Both the position numbers and the translations under genes were made by a program. A DNA stretch of 64,000 nucleotides, taken from positions 4,697,386-4,761,385 of the forward strand of contig NC_049980.1 of the NCBI RefSeq assembly GCF_000003815.2. Direction: 5' to 3'. The DNA comes from Branchiostoma floridae (taxonomy: Eukaryota > Chordata > Leptocardii > Amphioxiformes > Branchiostomatidae). The notes below the pieces were generated by a model. The model did no database searches and had not been told where the DNA came from. It saw only the letters and a list, made by a program, of their open reading frames with translations. Shown piece by piece: positions 33,901 to 45,545 of this stretch; the stretch's first letter is position 1; the number at the start of each line of letters is the position of its first letter.

Positions 33901-36355
33901 AAATATGCTGTATTTGCTATCAAGCAAATGCCGGCCTTTCTAGTTTTAAACTGCAATATATTGAAAGTATTGCAATTTGAAACCAACGTCCGTCGACGTG
34001 ATATCCCCAAATACCTTGCTATTAAAAGCAACGAATATAGGTTACCCAACAGATAAAGGTGAACCAACGTTACTTTTATTTCAGTGAATTGTAGCTCAGG
34101 GATTTAGCACATTTAAATTTGGAGATCTATTGACCCTCTCAAACAATGTAAAGTCTCTATGTTTGTCCTACTGCTGGCTTCACGCTGTTACAGAAAAGAA
34201 ATCAATTTCACTAACGTTAACATAAGCGGCACGTGACATTCACGTGATCAAAGCGTGCTAACATGACGTCACCTAAAGAAGGCTGTAACTGGCAGCGCGA
34301 GATAGCTGGTAGTGAATGTAGCTAAAAGTTAGTGTTCAAGCATCTTTACTAACCGTAAGGACCAAACCCAATCCTTCCCTGTCCGTCCTGTCCGTAGTTG
34401 AACCTTTCGTTGTAGTTTATTTCCTCGTTCTCGAGCGCTCCTTTTCCAGAACCTAGGAACAACAGAAAAAGAAATGTAATATTAAACATTATTCTTGCTT
34501 TACTAGTTAACTCGTGCAACACGTTACAGTATTTACAAAAGTATGCAGACAGTTCTAACGTTATGGAAGATAAAAATGTTAAAAGGAAAAACAAAGAACT
34601 ATTCTTATAAGAGTTCTTTCTGTAAGCAAACGTTAGGAAATTGTGATGGGTTTTAGTGTTTTTTTCCAACGTGTTAGAAAGTGGCATTTGTATAATGCAC
34701 AACAGCATAAACAAATCGCAGATCTAAAGAGTACTAGTGGTCAGTCAGTTACAGATCTAGGAGTGGTCAGTAAATGTTACCTTTTAGAGTGATGTTGACC
34801 GCCCTGAGTCCGATCTTGACCCCCACCGTTCCGTCCATCTCCTCAGCGATGAAGGCCTTGTACTGGACCTTTGTGTGGACCTCAGCTTTCTCCCACTCCA
34901 TACCGAAGTTACTCACTGGAAAAGTAGACCCAGAAAACAGAATGTTAAATTTAGATAATCTTGCTACTTTTTTGTATCATTATGCATGTGACACTAGTTC
35001 ACCTTTATTCGCGGAGTAACCTATATCCGTTGTTTTAACAAAACAGGCATCTAGGGATATCAAATCTACCGAAAATGGTTTAAAAAATCGCAATATTAAC
35101 AAAATAATGTAGTTTGAAACCACTGTTCGTCGACTTGATACCTTATTTTTTAACAACGAATATAGGTAACCTCATAGATAAAGGTGAACTAGAGTTACCA
35201 TTCACAACCCTGAACTGTACACTACTATTTAAAGTAAATTTTACTTCTCAAAAACAGAAGAAATTGAAAGAATTATATTGTAAACACTATTAGTGTTCTA
35301 ACAAAAGATGAATCTCTTACGTTACATACGTTACACGTTATATATACCATGGCTTTACTTTGTTTGCAATCAGCCTTCGTGGATGAACTTGCAATAAAGT
35401 TATTATTGCATATCGATAACTAGGCATAATACACGGGTAACGGCTACAACCTAGAAATTTCACATAGCACATGTACATGTAGGCCGTCTTTGCACAGGGA
35501 CTCCAGAAAGTTAAGCGCAGTAGTGTCGCATGCACGCGGTGGATGAATACAATAAAAAAAGATAAATAACTGATAAATACTCACCCATGATTGTGGCCAA
35601 AACCAAAATACTGAAGGAAACCATGACGGCAAAGAACAGTCTCTGTACGGAAAAAGATGAAATATGAATAAGATCAATATGTGAGATTTAGATGATGACG
35701 TACATAAATCGTATATAAACGTGTATGAAGAACACAAACGCGCGAGAGCCGCTAACTCTTGTATACAAAGCATACACACGAGCTTGCACATACTAAGTCA
35801 AGCACACAAACACACACGCATTGACACATAGACACACACACACTCGCACACAAACACGATAGACACACAGAAACACGTACATATGATACACACATACACA
35901 TACACACACACGTATACACACACACACACACACAAACGCACGCACATGCACACACACGTACATAGAAACACACATACGCACCCCCCTCCACACACACATA
36001 CACACACACAAACGCACTTGTAAACGTACACACGCGCACACATACAACACAGAGACACACACGCACATACAGTGCATGCAAATAGGTGCATGCATTCATG
36101 TACATACATGTATAATAGTCATACACACACTACAACAATACATCATTCCTACAGATGCATACACAACTAAGTACCAAACAAACGAACCTGTATCCCTCGA
36201 ACGCCCGGCAGGATGACAAGGAAGGAGAAGGCGAGAATGGCGATGGCGAACACCAGGCCGATCTCTAACACGTCAGCGGTGACAGGAGTGCGATTCTCCG
36301 GGTACTGGGTCGGTCCTCCGTCCACACGAAAAGCCTGGTACAAACCCGACGCCAT
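30935..36355 (-). CDS. DUOXA: Dual oxidase maturation factor (9 coding exons, 379 aa)
   Basis: ER-resident multipass partner that DUOX needs for folding, ER exit and activity. Exons in transcription order: 36355-36188, 35642-35585, 34915-34781, 34452-34354, 33687-33534, 33121-32910, 32141-32010, 31585-31497 and 31027-30935; 1140 nt with stop, GT-AG borders, phases consistent. TM1 about residues 29-51, ending LVILPGVRG as in the family; TM2 57-76; a large extracellular loop with [11 protein letters not shown], the family core VNITLKG and NYNERFNYG; then the signature [19 protein letters not shown] and YRLAGYY. TM3-TM5 fall at about 198-218, 227-246 and 258-293. N-glycosylation motifs: NRT (21), NIT and NVT. 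The Ser/Thr-rich cytoplasmic tail ends in a basic VFQKPRRK segment. The start is the first in-frame ATG; an AG acceptor at 36376 implies a 5'UTR intron. It is head-to-head with DUOX, as in vertebrates. Confidence 0.95.
31205..31375. mobile_element. Foldback MITE with perfect 42-bp inverted arms
   Basis: Arms at 31205-31246 and 31334-31375 are exact reverse complements (42/42), starting GTCCATCTTGTTCACGG. The spacer of 87 bp itself repeats part of the arm (GCGAGAACTAGGTCA). It lies in the last intron of DUOXA. Perfect arms imply recent insertion. No target duplication is obvious. Confidence 0.85.
32192..32400 (+). mobile_element. tRNA-derived SINE, copy C
   Basis: A head with TGGCGTCGTGTGTGACGT and B box GAGTTCGATACCC, followed by TGCCCTTGGGAAAGG, CTTCATTCAGGTGTAAAAAT and GGTACCTGACTTCGGTC. 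In DUOXA intron 6, just upstream of exon 7. Confidence 0.75.
33746..34072. mobile_element. MITE copy 2 (GTTCACCTTTATCCG family)
   Basis: Ends GTTCACCTTTATCCGTGG and its inverse AGATAAAGGTGAACC, with inner ACCTATATCCGTTGC and GCAACGAATATAGGT. In DUOXA intron 4. Confidence 0.85.
34991..35195. mobile_element. MITE copy 3 (same family)
   Basis: ACACTAGTTCACCTTTATTC at left and GATAAAGGTGAACTAGAGT at right; in DUOXA intron 2. Confidence 0.85.
35790..36140. repeat. (CA)n-rich tract
   Basis: Degenerate CACA/CATA repeat in DUOXA intron 1; the Cys/Val-rich ORFs on the other strand are artefacts. Confidence 0.95.
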
Positions 36356-36599
36356 GTTCAAATGGTGTTTGAAATCTGAAAAGAGAATAAAAAGGTAGAA
36401 AGTTGAAGGGTTTGCAATTTATAAAGCAGTCTTGTGGTTAAAGGGTATTTGGTTTAGAATATGTGTTCGAATCAGAAAGCAGGGCCTAAGGCTAACGTCA
36501 CATTTCCAAACCGGAGCCCGGCCGGGCTGTTTGTGGAAACAAAAAATAGAAATATATACGTAAAAACATACACAAATAATGCCCACGACTATTCTCTTT

Positions 36600-36823
36600 A
36601 GGCTAAGGTCCCAATTTCCAACCCGGGGCCCGACCGGGTACCTTCCGGAAACGAAAAATATGATATAAAAGGCAGCAAAAGTTACAGAACGAAAAAAAAG
36701 TAGTCATTAGCATATTTTGTGTATCTTCCTTGATAAACACACAATTCGGTGTCTTTTTTATCATACTTTTCGTTCCCGAAAGCTGCCCGGCCGGGACCCG
36801 GTTTGGAAATGTGTCGTAGACTT
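36600..36823. mobile_element. Short inverted-repeat DNA transposon (GGGCCCGACCGGG ends)
   Basis: Left TAAGGTCCCAATTTCCAACC...GAAAAATATGATATAAAA and right TATCATACTTTTCGTTCC...GGCCGGGACCCGG are inverted, with arms of about 60 bp. A half-copy with TAAGGCTAACGTCACATTTCC lies immediately to the left (36487-36560). Confidence 0.75.
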
Positions 36824-37440
36824 AGCTGTGCTCTTAGAAAAGGAACTTTAAACATACAGTCTCTCCTAACTTGATTCAGGTCAAAATGAGTACCTAGCTT
36901 CGGTTAGGGACGTACTTGAGGATGGGGCGTCAAACCAGTATTTTTAGGTGAGCCACCTCCCGATCAAGTTGTTACAGGACCTACAATACTATCTTTTTAA
37001 AAGATAGCCTGATTACATCGCGCTGATAGCGGCCCGCCAAACGTTGCAAATTGTTACAATACCAATTTGAAGGGCGTTTTGTTATGTGTTCTTTGATATC
37101 TTGTGAGCTATTGTTCTTATTGTTGACGTCTCTCATTTAATTTCTATGTCGAAATATTCATGATGAAGGAAGTGCCTATGCGTATGGGTATGGTCTGCAT
37201 GGATTTAGTGAGTGGCATACATAGTGTTTTACAAACACACCTTGCGTAATTCACCACAAGTGGAATTCTGCAAAAGTCGGCTCTTAATGTATCCACTGAC
37301 AGACAATGTATTGGAAAATACCACTCCCTTCTGGGGTCTAGTGCTTCTTTATCTCTCGATACAGAGCTGTCGAACTGCACTCAGTTTGTGACAGCTTGTG
37401 AGTTCCACGTGGTTACATCTGTCATTTCATTGCATTCAGT

Positions 37441-37635
37441 TAACACTAGTTCACCTTTATCCGCCAGGTAACCTATATCCGTTGTTGGGTGGATGGTGGT
37501 TTCAAACTGAAATATTTTCTATGCTTTGTAAAGATTTTAATTTGAACAACCGTCCGTCAATTCAATATCCCTAAATAATCTGTTTTACAAACAACGGATT
37601 TAGGTTACCCTGCGGATAAAGGTGAACTAGCGTTA
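37441..37635. mobile_element. MITE copy 4 (GTTCACCTTTATCCG family)
   Basis: TAACACTAGTTCACCTTTAT at left, ATAAAGGTGAACTAGCGTTA at right: long inverted ends in the DUOXA upstream region. Confidence 0.85.
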
Positions 37636-38319
37636 TATGGTTGCGTGTTTCACGAAGGAATTCTTGTTGGGTTCATTTGAGGCCATATCCGGACGTGAAC
37701 TGTGCTTATGTTCACAGTTTTATTCCCTTTTGGATTAGCCATTGTCATTATTCATATTTATTGATCTTAAAGGCCAAGCGTGTAAAAGACAAATGCTGCT
37801 ATTGGTTATTATTCTGTTCTTTGTTCATTTTTCTTTTCAAATTTTCATTTGTATTGTCTTTGTCTCTGTCAGCAGGGACACCCTTTGTGATAGCCACACT
37901 GCTAGTTGAACAACCTTGGCTGTGCGTGCTGAACAGCAAAGCCAATAAATGAATAAAAAATAAGAGACAAGTGGCACTTGCCTCATTGCATTATCTTTAG
38001 TACAGCGATTAGACCTACATATAATAGTGAGACATGCACGTAACACCTATTCAATAGCTTCAATCACGTGTGTATAATTAATCAGCTTACATGACATACG
38101 AATAGAGTTTCTGTCTAAGTTTATTACACTGTTTTATTGCACTTGTCATTGTAAGGAGATTTTAGCTGTTTTATTGTGCTTGTTGCCAAGATCAGGATCT
38201 TCCTAATTCAACTTCCGACAAGTATTGCCTCGAAGAGTGTCACGCAAGATTGTTACAAAGATTATGAACACTTTGTTCACACTTGCACGTATTTTCAAGG
38301 CCTTTCCAGCAGTTCCGTA

Positions 38320-38645
38320 TTGTAACAGTGGGGTTCAAGCGCTGCCAAACTGACCACGCCAACAGATCTCAGCTTTTGGCGTTGTGGTTTGCACGTTGGA
38401 TTTGCAATCTGCCGGCCCGGATTCGATCCCGGGTGTCGGCATGTTGTTTCTTTCTGTTTCTCTCCTTTCTTACATTGTTTCCCACACCGACCCTGTGAGC
38501 AACAGGCTCGTCGAGTCGCCGTAAGTTTACACAGGGATCTCGAAATCGGAGATTCGAGGACGAATCTTGAAAAGAAAAGGGGGAGTAGTGTAACAGTACA
38601 AGTGGGGTTCTGGCGCTACCAAACTGACCACGCCAACAGCTCTGT
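38320..38645. repeat. Direct repeats flanking a tRNA-like sequence
   Basis: GTAACAGTGGGGTTCAAGCG...AACTGACCACGCCAACAG (38320-38365) recurs directly at about 38588-38640. Between them is a tRNA-like stretch (38377-38443) with GGATTCGATCCCGGG as B box and a GCATGTTG end. It might be a small terminal-repeat retro-element or a compound SINE; not resolved. Confidence 0.4.
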
Positions 38646-38716
38646 TTCTATTCATTTCTTATCACTTTGCCTTAGATAAACTTTGAGGTAAAATAAACTG
38701 TTTTTTTTCTTTCCGT

Positions 38717-39533
38717 TAGGCCATGTTGATTTGATTATATGGATGACATCCGCGCTCGCACCAATTTTCGGCCGTTTCCAAAAAAAAAAGGTTTTGACCA
38801 CACAATAAGCAGCTATAAAATAAGCACAAATATTCCGTAGATTGAAAAAAAAACAGAAAACAGATAATTAATGCCATAGAATGCCAAAATAAATCTAAAT
38901 GCAAAGAATAAGATGTGAAAGGACAGAAAAAAAATCTATTGTTGGTAGGGGGAGGTACCAGTGCAGAAAATTCAGGTATAGGTCCCGTTTAGGTTCAGAG
39001 GATCATTTCCAGGTCCGGACCTGAACCTGGACCTGATTGTCTGTGGATGAGAACTGTCAATACTCAAAACAATGGTAGTTGGTCAATTTTGCTACAAAGG
39101 AATCTGTTTGGTGAATTATTCAACTCCCACTGGCAATTTAAAATCCCCTCTCCATGTTATAAAGGCTAACTGTCTCTGTACCTTTGACTGTAGAAACTTG
39201 GTACAATTGACTATAACCTCTACTTGACTTCGCTAGCTCTTGTTGTCTTCTTGCCCCCCCCCCCTCTCTGATTTTTTTTCAGGTCTGTTTTTTCGGATTG
39301 ATCCAAGAAGAAAAAAATGTTTTGCACCCGTATGATGTACTGGTCCCTTCACCTAACTGTTAGTATACCATACTATGTGTGTTTAGTCCTATGTTCAACC
39401 TTCCTGGACACTTTGTCTTTCATACTGAAGGCAACTTTTTTTTTTGGCCAAACTTTTTTTTTATTCGCTCGCTCGCATCAGTTTTGGAGTTCCCAGAGGA
39501 TGTCATCCATATAATCAAATCAACATGGCCTTA
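38717..39533. mobile_element. Inverted-repeat element (GGCCATGTTGATTTG ends) carrying a nested hAT-like MITE
   Basis: Left end TAGGCCATGTTGATTTGATT...GGATGACATCC and right end GGATGTCATCC...AATCAAATCAACATGGCCTTA are inverted. A copy of the TACCGG/GGTCCAGG MITE sits inside at about 38947-39310. The terminal motif also occurs at 21246-21266 and 22990-23020 in transporter 2 introns. Confidence 0.75.
38947..39310. mobile_element. hAT-like MITE, copy 2 (degraded ends)
   Basis: Same interior as 57480-57908 (CAGGTCCGGACCTGAACC palindrome; TGAATTATTCAACTCCCACTGG), but termini eroded. Nested in the 38717-39533 element. Confidence 0.7.
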
Positions 39534-39750
39534 GATCACTCTCTAGTCTGACCAAAATCGCGATCCTAGCGGCCGGCCTTACAGTCGCCGCCAACAAGGA
39601 GGAGGGGGTCATTAACCCCAGCCAGTGAGAGATTGTGTAAACACAGGCTAGGTCACTCTCGGTGCCTTGAATGATTTATTGATGAGAGTTTAAACGATTG
39701 ATGAATGTCCTATTAATTGATACGTCCTTGTAGTCATTGTGTTCCGCTTC

Positions 39751-40653
39751 NNNNNNNNNNNNNNNNNNNNNNNNNNNNNNNNNNNNNNNNNNNNNNNNNN
39801 NNNNNNNNNNNNNNNNNNNNNNNNNNNNNNNNNNNNNNNNNNNNNNNNNNNNNNNNNNNNNNNNNNNNNNNNNNNNNNNNNNNNNNNNNNNNNNNNNNNN
39901 NNNNNNNNNNNNNNNNNNNNNNNNNNNNNNNNNNNNNNNNNNNNNNNNNNNNNNNNNNNNNNNNNNNNNNNNNNNNNNNNNNNNNNNNNNNNNNNNNNNN
40001 NNNNNNNNNNNNNNNNNNNNNNNNNNNNNNNNNNNNNNNNNNNNNNNNNNNNNNNNNNNNNNNNNNNNNNNNNNNNNNNNNNNNNNNNNNNNNNNNNNNN
40101 NNNNNNNNNNNNNNNNNNNNNNNNNNNNNNNNNNNNNNNNNNNNNNNNNNNNNNNNNNNNNNNNNNNNNNNNNNNNNNNNNNNNNNNNNNNNNNNNNNNN
40201 NNNNNNNNNNNNNNNNNNNNNNNNNNNNNNNNNNNNNNNNNNNNNNNNNNNNNNNNNNNNNNNNNNNNNNNNNNNNNNNNNNNNNNNNNNNNNNNNNNNN
40301 NNNNNNNNNNNNNNNNNNNNNNNNNNNNNNNNNNNNNNNNNNNNNNNNNNNNNNNNNNNNNNNNNNNNNNNNNNNNNNNNNNNNNNNNNNNNNNNNNNNN
40401 NNNNNNNNNNNNNNNNNNNNNNNNNNNNNNNNNNNNNNNNNNNNNNNNNNNNNNNNNNNNNNNNNNNNNNNNNNNNNNNNNNNNNNNNNNNNNNNNNNNN
40501 NNNNNNNNNNNNNNNNNNNNNNNNNNNNNNNNNNNNNNNNNNNNNNNNNNNNNNNNNNNNNNNNNNNNNNNNNNNNNNNNNNNNNNNNNNNNNNNNNNNN
40601 NNNNNNNNNNNNNNNNNNNNNNNNNNNNNNNNNNNNNNNNNNNNNNNNNNNNN
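39751..40653. other. Assembly gap (903 N)
   Basis: Large N run in the DUOXA/DUOX intergenic region. Non-coding first exons or promoter elements could be hidden here. The long ORFs of unknown residues crossing it are artefacts. Confidence 0.98.
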
Positions 40654-41036
40654 CGACATTAAATTTCGAACACTGCATTATAACGCAATTGGATAAACAA
40701 CTGTGCAGGTATTTATACAAATAGACAACGGTGCCGGTGTCGATTCATTCTGACCAATCAGGGGAGCGATACCCACCTGCCTGGCCTGAATCTACGTGTT
40801 ACGGCGTCATAACCAACCGTGGAACGGGGCCTTCTGATTGGTCCGCGGCGCCTGGCTATATGATAATGTGCAATAAAGGCTATTTCGTATAAACCAGTTA
40901 TACCAGTCTCTTTCGCAAACAGTGCCAAAAGCCGTAACCAGGTGAGGTACCCGCTTCGCCGAAAATGTTGCGCACGTGCTCTTCCACACGTCATGTCTGT
41001 TCCTTTACCTGTTTTTACACACCTGGGTTTACTTTG

Positions 41037-41753
41037 GGTCAACGCCCGTCAGAGGAGGAAGTAAATTCCACACTATAGACACAATGTTTATACACTAATA
41101 CCACAGTACACATGGCACTCAAAGAAAGGCTGACCTGTGCACTATAGACATTTATTGTAAGGCCTTATCGCAATAGATCTCGTTTTCAAACGGTGTCAAT
41201 GCCCCAACGTACAAAGGGTAGGTTAAGATGTAAAAAACACGAACTCTTCTTCTAGGAAATGTTATTGCCTTGAAACAGGAATGGACAAAAGACAAAGTAA
41301 AAATACGTTGTTTTCCTTAGAATTTTCTACGACGAACCAATTGCTCTAATGATAATGACCATATTAATCATAGATTTTTTAGGTCAACGCTCGTCTTAGG
41401 AGAAAGTAAATTCCGTACTTAAGACACAATATTTATACACTAATACCACAGTACACATCGTCGCTACTCAAAGAAAGGCTGACGGGTGCACTATAGGCAT
41501 TTATTGCAAAGCCTTATCGCCAAAGACCGCGTGTTTAAACGGTGTCATTGCCCTAACGCACAGTGGGGACAAAGGGTTCGTTGAGTTGTAAAAAAAAACG
41601 ACCACTTTTTCTAGGAATTGTTATTGCCCCAACAGGACTGGACAAAAGACAGATGTAAAAATACGTTGTTTTTCATAGAATTTTCTTCAACGAACTTTAC
41701 TACAATCGCTCTTATAATAATGGACATGCCAATCATGGATTTTTTGTCCCCTC
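41037..41753. repeat. Tandem duplication, about 355 bp x 2
   Basis: Copy 1 is 41037-41391 and copy 2 is 41392-about 41753. Both start GGTCAACGC and share AGTAAATTCC, TTTATACACTAATACCACAG, CTCAAAGAAAGGCTGAC, AAACGGTGTCA and AAAAATACGTTGTTTT in order, with perhaps 15-20 percent divergence. No ORF. It lies midway in the DUOXA/DUOX divergent region, so a duplicated regulatory block is possible but unproven. Confidence 0.85.
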
Positions 41754-42449
41754 TGTACAGCGAGGCTAAGTTAAAACATTAATTTTCGTGGGGGCGAACG
41801 AACAATGTTACTAATAAAAACGGCGTTATTGAAAAACAAATCATTGAATGATCTAAAACGAGCTTTCAGCCGTTCTAAAGAAAATATCAATATCTATCAT
41901 GCAAAATAGCTCTGTGGATGATATACAAGTAGATGTGAGGAGGCTTCAGCTTGTTTTGTGTGTCTTTTGTGATGCTTTCAGGCGGTAGGTGTTGTAGTGA
42001 AGCCGGCGGAAAGAAAACGGGTACTCCAGAATTACGTCCCAAGCCATGCAAAACAAATAAAAACTCCATACTGTAGCTTACAATGTATATCTGCTTGGAA
42101 ACGGAACCTGGGACAAATACAAGTAGTTGGCATCCATGCAAAGTATGTCAACAAAGCGAGTTTGTTTAGTGATAGACTCCGGATTTTCGCTGAGCACACA
42201 TGCAGCTACAGCAGTGCATTCGAACCACTTGCTACTGGTATTTGGACAACGCCATTCAGTTCAAAGTTTAGTCAAGAATGTTTGCTCGATATCTGAACGT
42301 TAATAATACTACTGTAAGACTGTGTAACATTTCTCTGTAGGCCATTTTTAGACAAGATGTTCATGTCGACTTCGAGCGGTATGCACTCTACGTGCATGTC
42401 AAGAAGGGACGAATGAATTTTCGTTTTTCTGTACTATATTCAATATCAG

Positions 42450-42730
42450 ATCGCGTGGCGTAGTCGGTAATGTGTTTATCGGCTTAGGACCAAAAGGTTC
42501 ATGGTTTGAATCCTGCCGTGACACCGATTTTGTGCACTTGGGAAAGGCACTTAACACGACTTTCTCCACTTCACTCAGGGAAAAATGAGTACCTAGCTTC
42601 GGTTAGGGCCGTCTCTCGGATAGGACGCTAAAATTGAGGTCCCGTGTTTGGGGAGAGCCACATCCCACGCACGCTATAGAACCCACCACACGTCTCGGAA
42701 AAAGAGTAGGGGCATGCTCCGGTGTGCGAT
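42450..42730 (+). mobile_element. tRNA-derived SINE, copy D (best preserved)
   Basis: Head GCGTGGCGTAGTCGGTAATG...GGTTTGAATCC, body CACTTGGGAAAGGCACTTAA, GAGTACCTAGCTTCGGTTAG, GATAGGACGCTAAAA and GAGGTCCCGTGTTTGGGG. The 193-codon ORF that starts in it has no family resemblance and is not called. Confidence 0.8.
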
Positions 42731-43301
42731 GGAGCAAAACCCTTCTGTCTGGAGTTGGTGATTCACTTCAAATCACCCGGATGGAGGCCTGGTGTACCTC
42801 CGTACCGTATCAGCCACACAGTGGCTTACATCATTCACCCGGACGGGAGACCTGGCGCATTCCCGCCTTGTATTCAGCTGGAGGAAAGGGTATGCCACTC
42901 CATAAGGGGCGGTATAACCCCAATGTAATACACCGTATGACTCTACTACTACTACGTACTATATTACACATTAAAATAGATATGATTGTGCTAGCAATTA
43001 GAGGAAACGTGGACAAACCAAGGAACTGGCGTTCTTGCGTTACAATTTTCGCGGTACTTTTTCAAAGAGCACGTCTGGAACAAAAGTATTATATTCAGGT
43101 CTTGACGTTATGTTATCGATTTAGAATGTTTATTTTGGGGTTTCTTTTGGCGGCTTATATCTGTGCAGCTTACGTCACTTCTATTTATACTACAGTTCTT
43201 CGATTTTACTCGTAGAGACAGTTACATATTTTGATGTATGCATCTTTCAATAGATTGTATTGTTTGTGACACTGATGTGGTTTAAATTTTTCGTTACCTC
43301 C

Positions 43302-43302
<1 letters not shown>

Positions 43303-43350
<48 letters not shown>

Positions 43351-43418
43351 TGTGTGCGTGTATGTGTGCACCTCTGTGAGTATGTGTCTGTGTGAGTGCG
43401 CGCGCGTGTATGAGTGTA

Positions 43419-43459
<41 letters not shown>

Positions 43460-43465
43460 TTGCGT
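43303..43465. repeat. (GT)n tract
   Basis: GT repeat with interruptions. It is followed (43480-43640) by a copy of the interspersed 'GAAGGTCA...GGGCCCCCTAG...CTGCAGCA' repeat also seen at 54530-55540 and 61000-61140. Confidence 0.9.
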
Positions 43466-45382
43466 GCGTGCGTTTCCGAATCTTTGTGGTCCGCATAACT
43501 TTAGCACCTTTGAATGGATTGTAACTATGAATAGGGGATATCATGAAAGAGGTCAGGGTCAATTTTGGGCCCCCTGGTGTGTGACCTTCGTACTACAGCA
43601 GAACTTTAAGTCTCAGAATTTCTCTCACCCTCCATCGAAATCTACCTTTTAACTTCTTACTTTAGAATATATAAGAGTTTTTATTATATTTCTTCGATGT
43701 ATATTCCTAAAACATATTATATTGTAATAAAAAATTAACAACTTATAAAAGAATAATGTAAAAAAAACACCCCCTGAAAAACAGAATAATTTTAACATTC
43801 CATGGAAATTTTTGTGACCACCGAAAAGTTAAAACGAAAATAGATCTAGACAAATAATATGATACGCATCTAACAGACAGAAAAAGGAGACAAATATTGT
43901 ATTCTATGAACGTTATATGTAGAATATACATATAGAAAATCATAACTTACATTCTTGGCTGCTAGTTGTGCTTCTTCTTAATGTTACCTGCTTCCGTTGG
44001 ATTGATATTAGCTGCTCTGTCGAACTACTGTTGAACACCCGTTCAGGATTTCGCAATAATATTGGTCACGTAGGTATACATGTCCGAATTTGGTGACGCG
44101 TCATGGCGGAGGGATATAACAAATGGACCTTTTGAAATGCGAACAAAGGCGTGCGGGCCTCGCCTTGTTGTTTTAGTAACTTGTATACACCATGCAAACA
44201 ATGCCAACCTCATGTGGCACTAAAACGTATCTGGGCGTAACGACAACGCTACTCGGAAAGGCAAGTGTCCTGACCAAGATTTTCTCGGTAAAATACGTGA
44301 TATCCGGGTTCTGAAGAAAAAAATGTGTCAGTCTTTCCTTATTTTAGAATGGCGTGGTCTACCAGGAATTTCAAATGACCAAGGGTTACATCAGAGGTCG
44401 CGGGTTCGAAGCCCAAGCGAACAGGTGAACGTTCTTAGTCGAATGATTCTGTACACTGATAAGGTCCCCATTGCACTAGACGTTGATATTTGAGTAAGTC
44501 AACAAATTTTGATTTTGGTGTGTAAGTTGTTTTCATAAGTGGACTATTATACGTGATGTAAAAGTATGATTTGAAAGAAAACAAAACACACAGACATTAA
44601 GATATATTCCTTGTCAATAAAATCCATTGAGCAAGTCGTCGCTCAGAGTAGCAGGGCGGTCTCAGTCTATAGTCTAAAGGTTGTGTCAAGGAACCCGCTG
44701 AAAGGGTTTGAATGCCGTCAGACATATTATCGTACGTTTGTCATTCAGCACGGCTCTGACAAAACCGACCGTCTACGTGCTTGCACCGACAAAAAACTTG
44801 TCTGTCAGTCTTCAATCGCAAGACAGCCTACGTTTGCAAGATATTATGCAAGACTGTGCTAAGAGTGACCCCCCCCCCCCCCCAAATACACACACACTTT
44901 TTTCTGTAGCTAGTACGCATGTGGTGCGAGGATTGTGACCTGGGCCTTACGCAATTCGTACTCCACAAATGTGCTATTTTACTGGCTTGAGGTACAGAAA
45001 CGTGCCGGTAATGGTAGTTGGACTCTGTGTCCTTTACAACTGAACATGGTGGTTTTTACAGACACACACACACAAGCACAGACAGACGCACACATACACA
45101 AAGAGAGTCACAAACACACACACACACACATACACACAGCAACTAACACACAGTCACAAACACATAGACACACACGGACAAACACACTCATACAAAAAGC
45201 ACAAACATACGGGTACCCTTCGACATCTGTTTGACATGACTTTGATATCTATAAACGGTAGCTTAGCAAATAAACGTGATATCGTTAAAATGGCATTGTA
45301 AAACGTATGTCATATCGGGAAGGATCCCTACATTTTTGTTACGTGTTGTGTGGCCAAGGTGTTACTTTCTTCACACAAATCG

Positions 45383-45545
45383 CTCTATCCAAGGGACGTC
45401 CCTAATCGAAGTAAGGTACTCATTTTCACTTAGTTGAAGAGATGAAAGTCGTGTTTTAAGTGCCTTTCCCAAGGACACAACTTTAATGGAGAATGTCAGG
45501 AAAGTTGAACCAGGGATATGGACAATACCGTTTAATCAGGCAGAC
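45383..45545 (-). mobile_element. SINE, copy E (minus), near the DUOX start
   Basis: Reverse complement of the SINE body (CTATCCAAGGGACGTCCC, GTACTCATTTTCACTTAG, GTGCCTTTCCCAAGG) ending with a degraded tRNA-like head about 390 bp upstream of the DUOX ATG. A CA-rich tract precedes it at 45055-45200. Confidence 0.7.

Noticed and set aside
35752-36126. Cys/Val-rich ORFs on the minus strand
   Set aside because: Translations of a degenerate CA tract in DUOXA intron 1. The same applies to ORFs in the GT, CT and CTTC tracts elsewhere in the window.
39676-40724. Several ORFs of more than 300 codons of unknown residues
   Set aside because: They span the 903-N assembly gap; almost all residues are undefined.
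42634-43215. 193-codon plus-strand ORF in the DUOXA/DUOX region
   Set aside because: Starts inside a SINE body and runs into AT-rich unique sequence; no recognisable domain or splice context.
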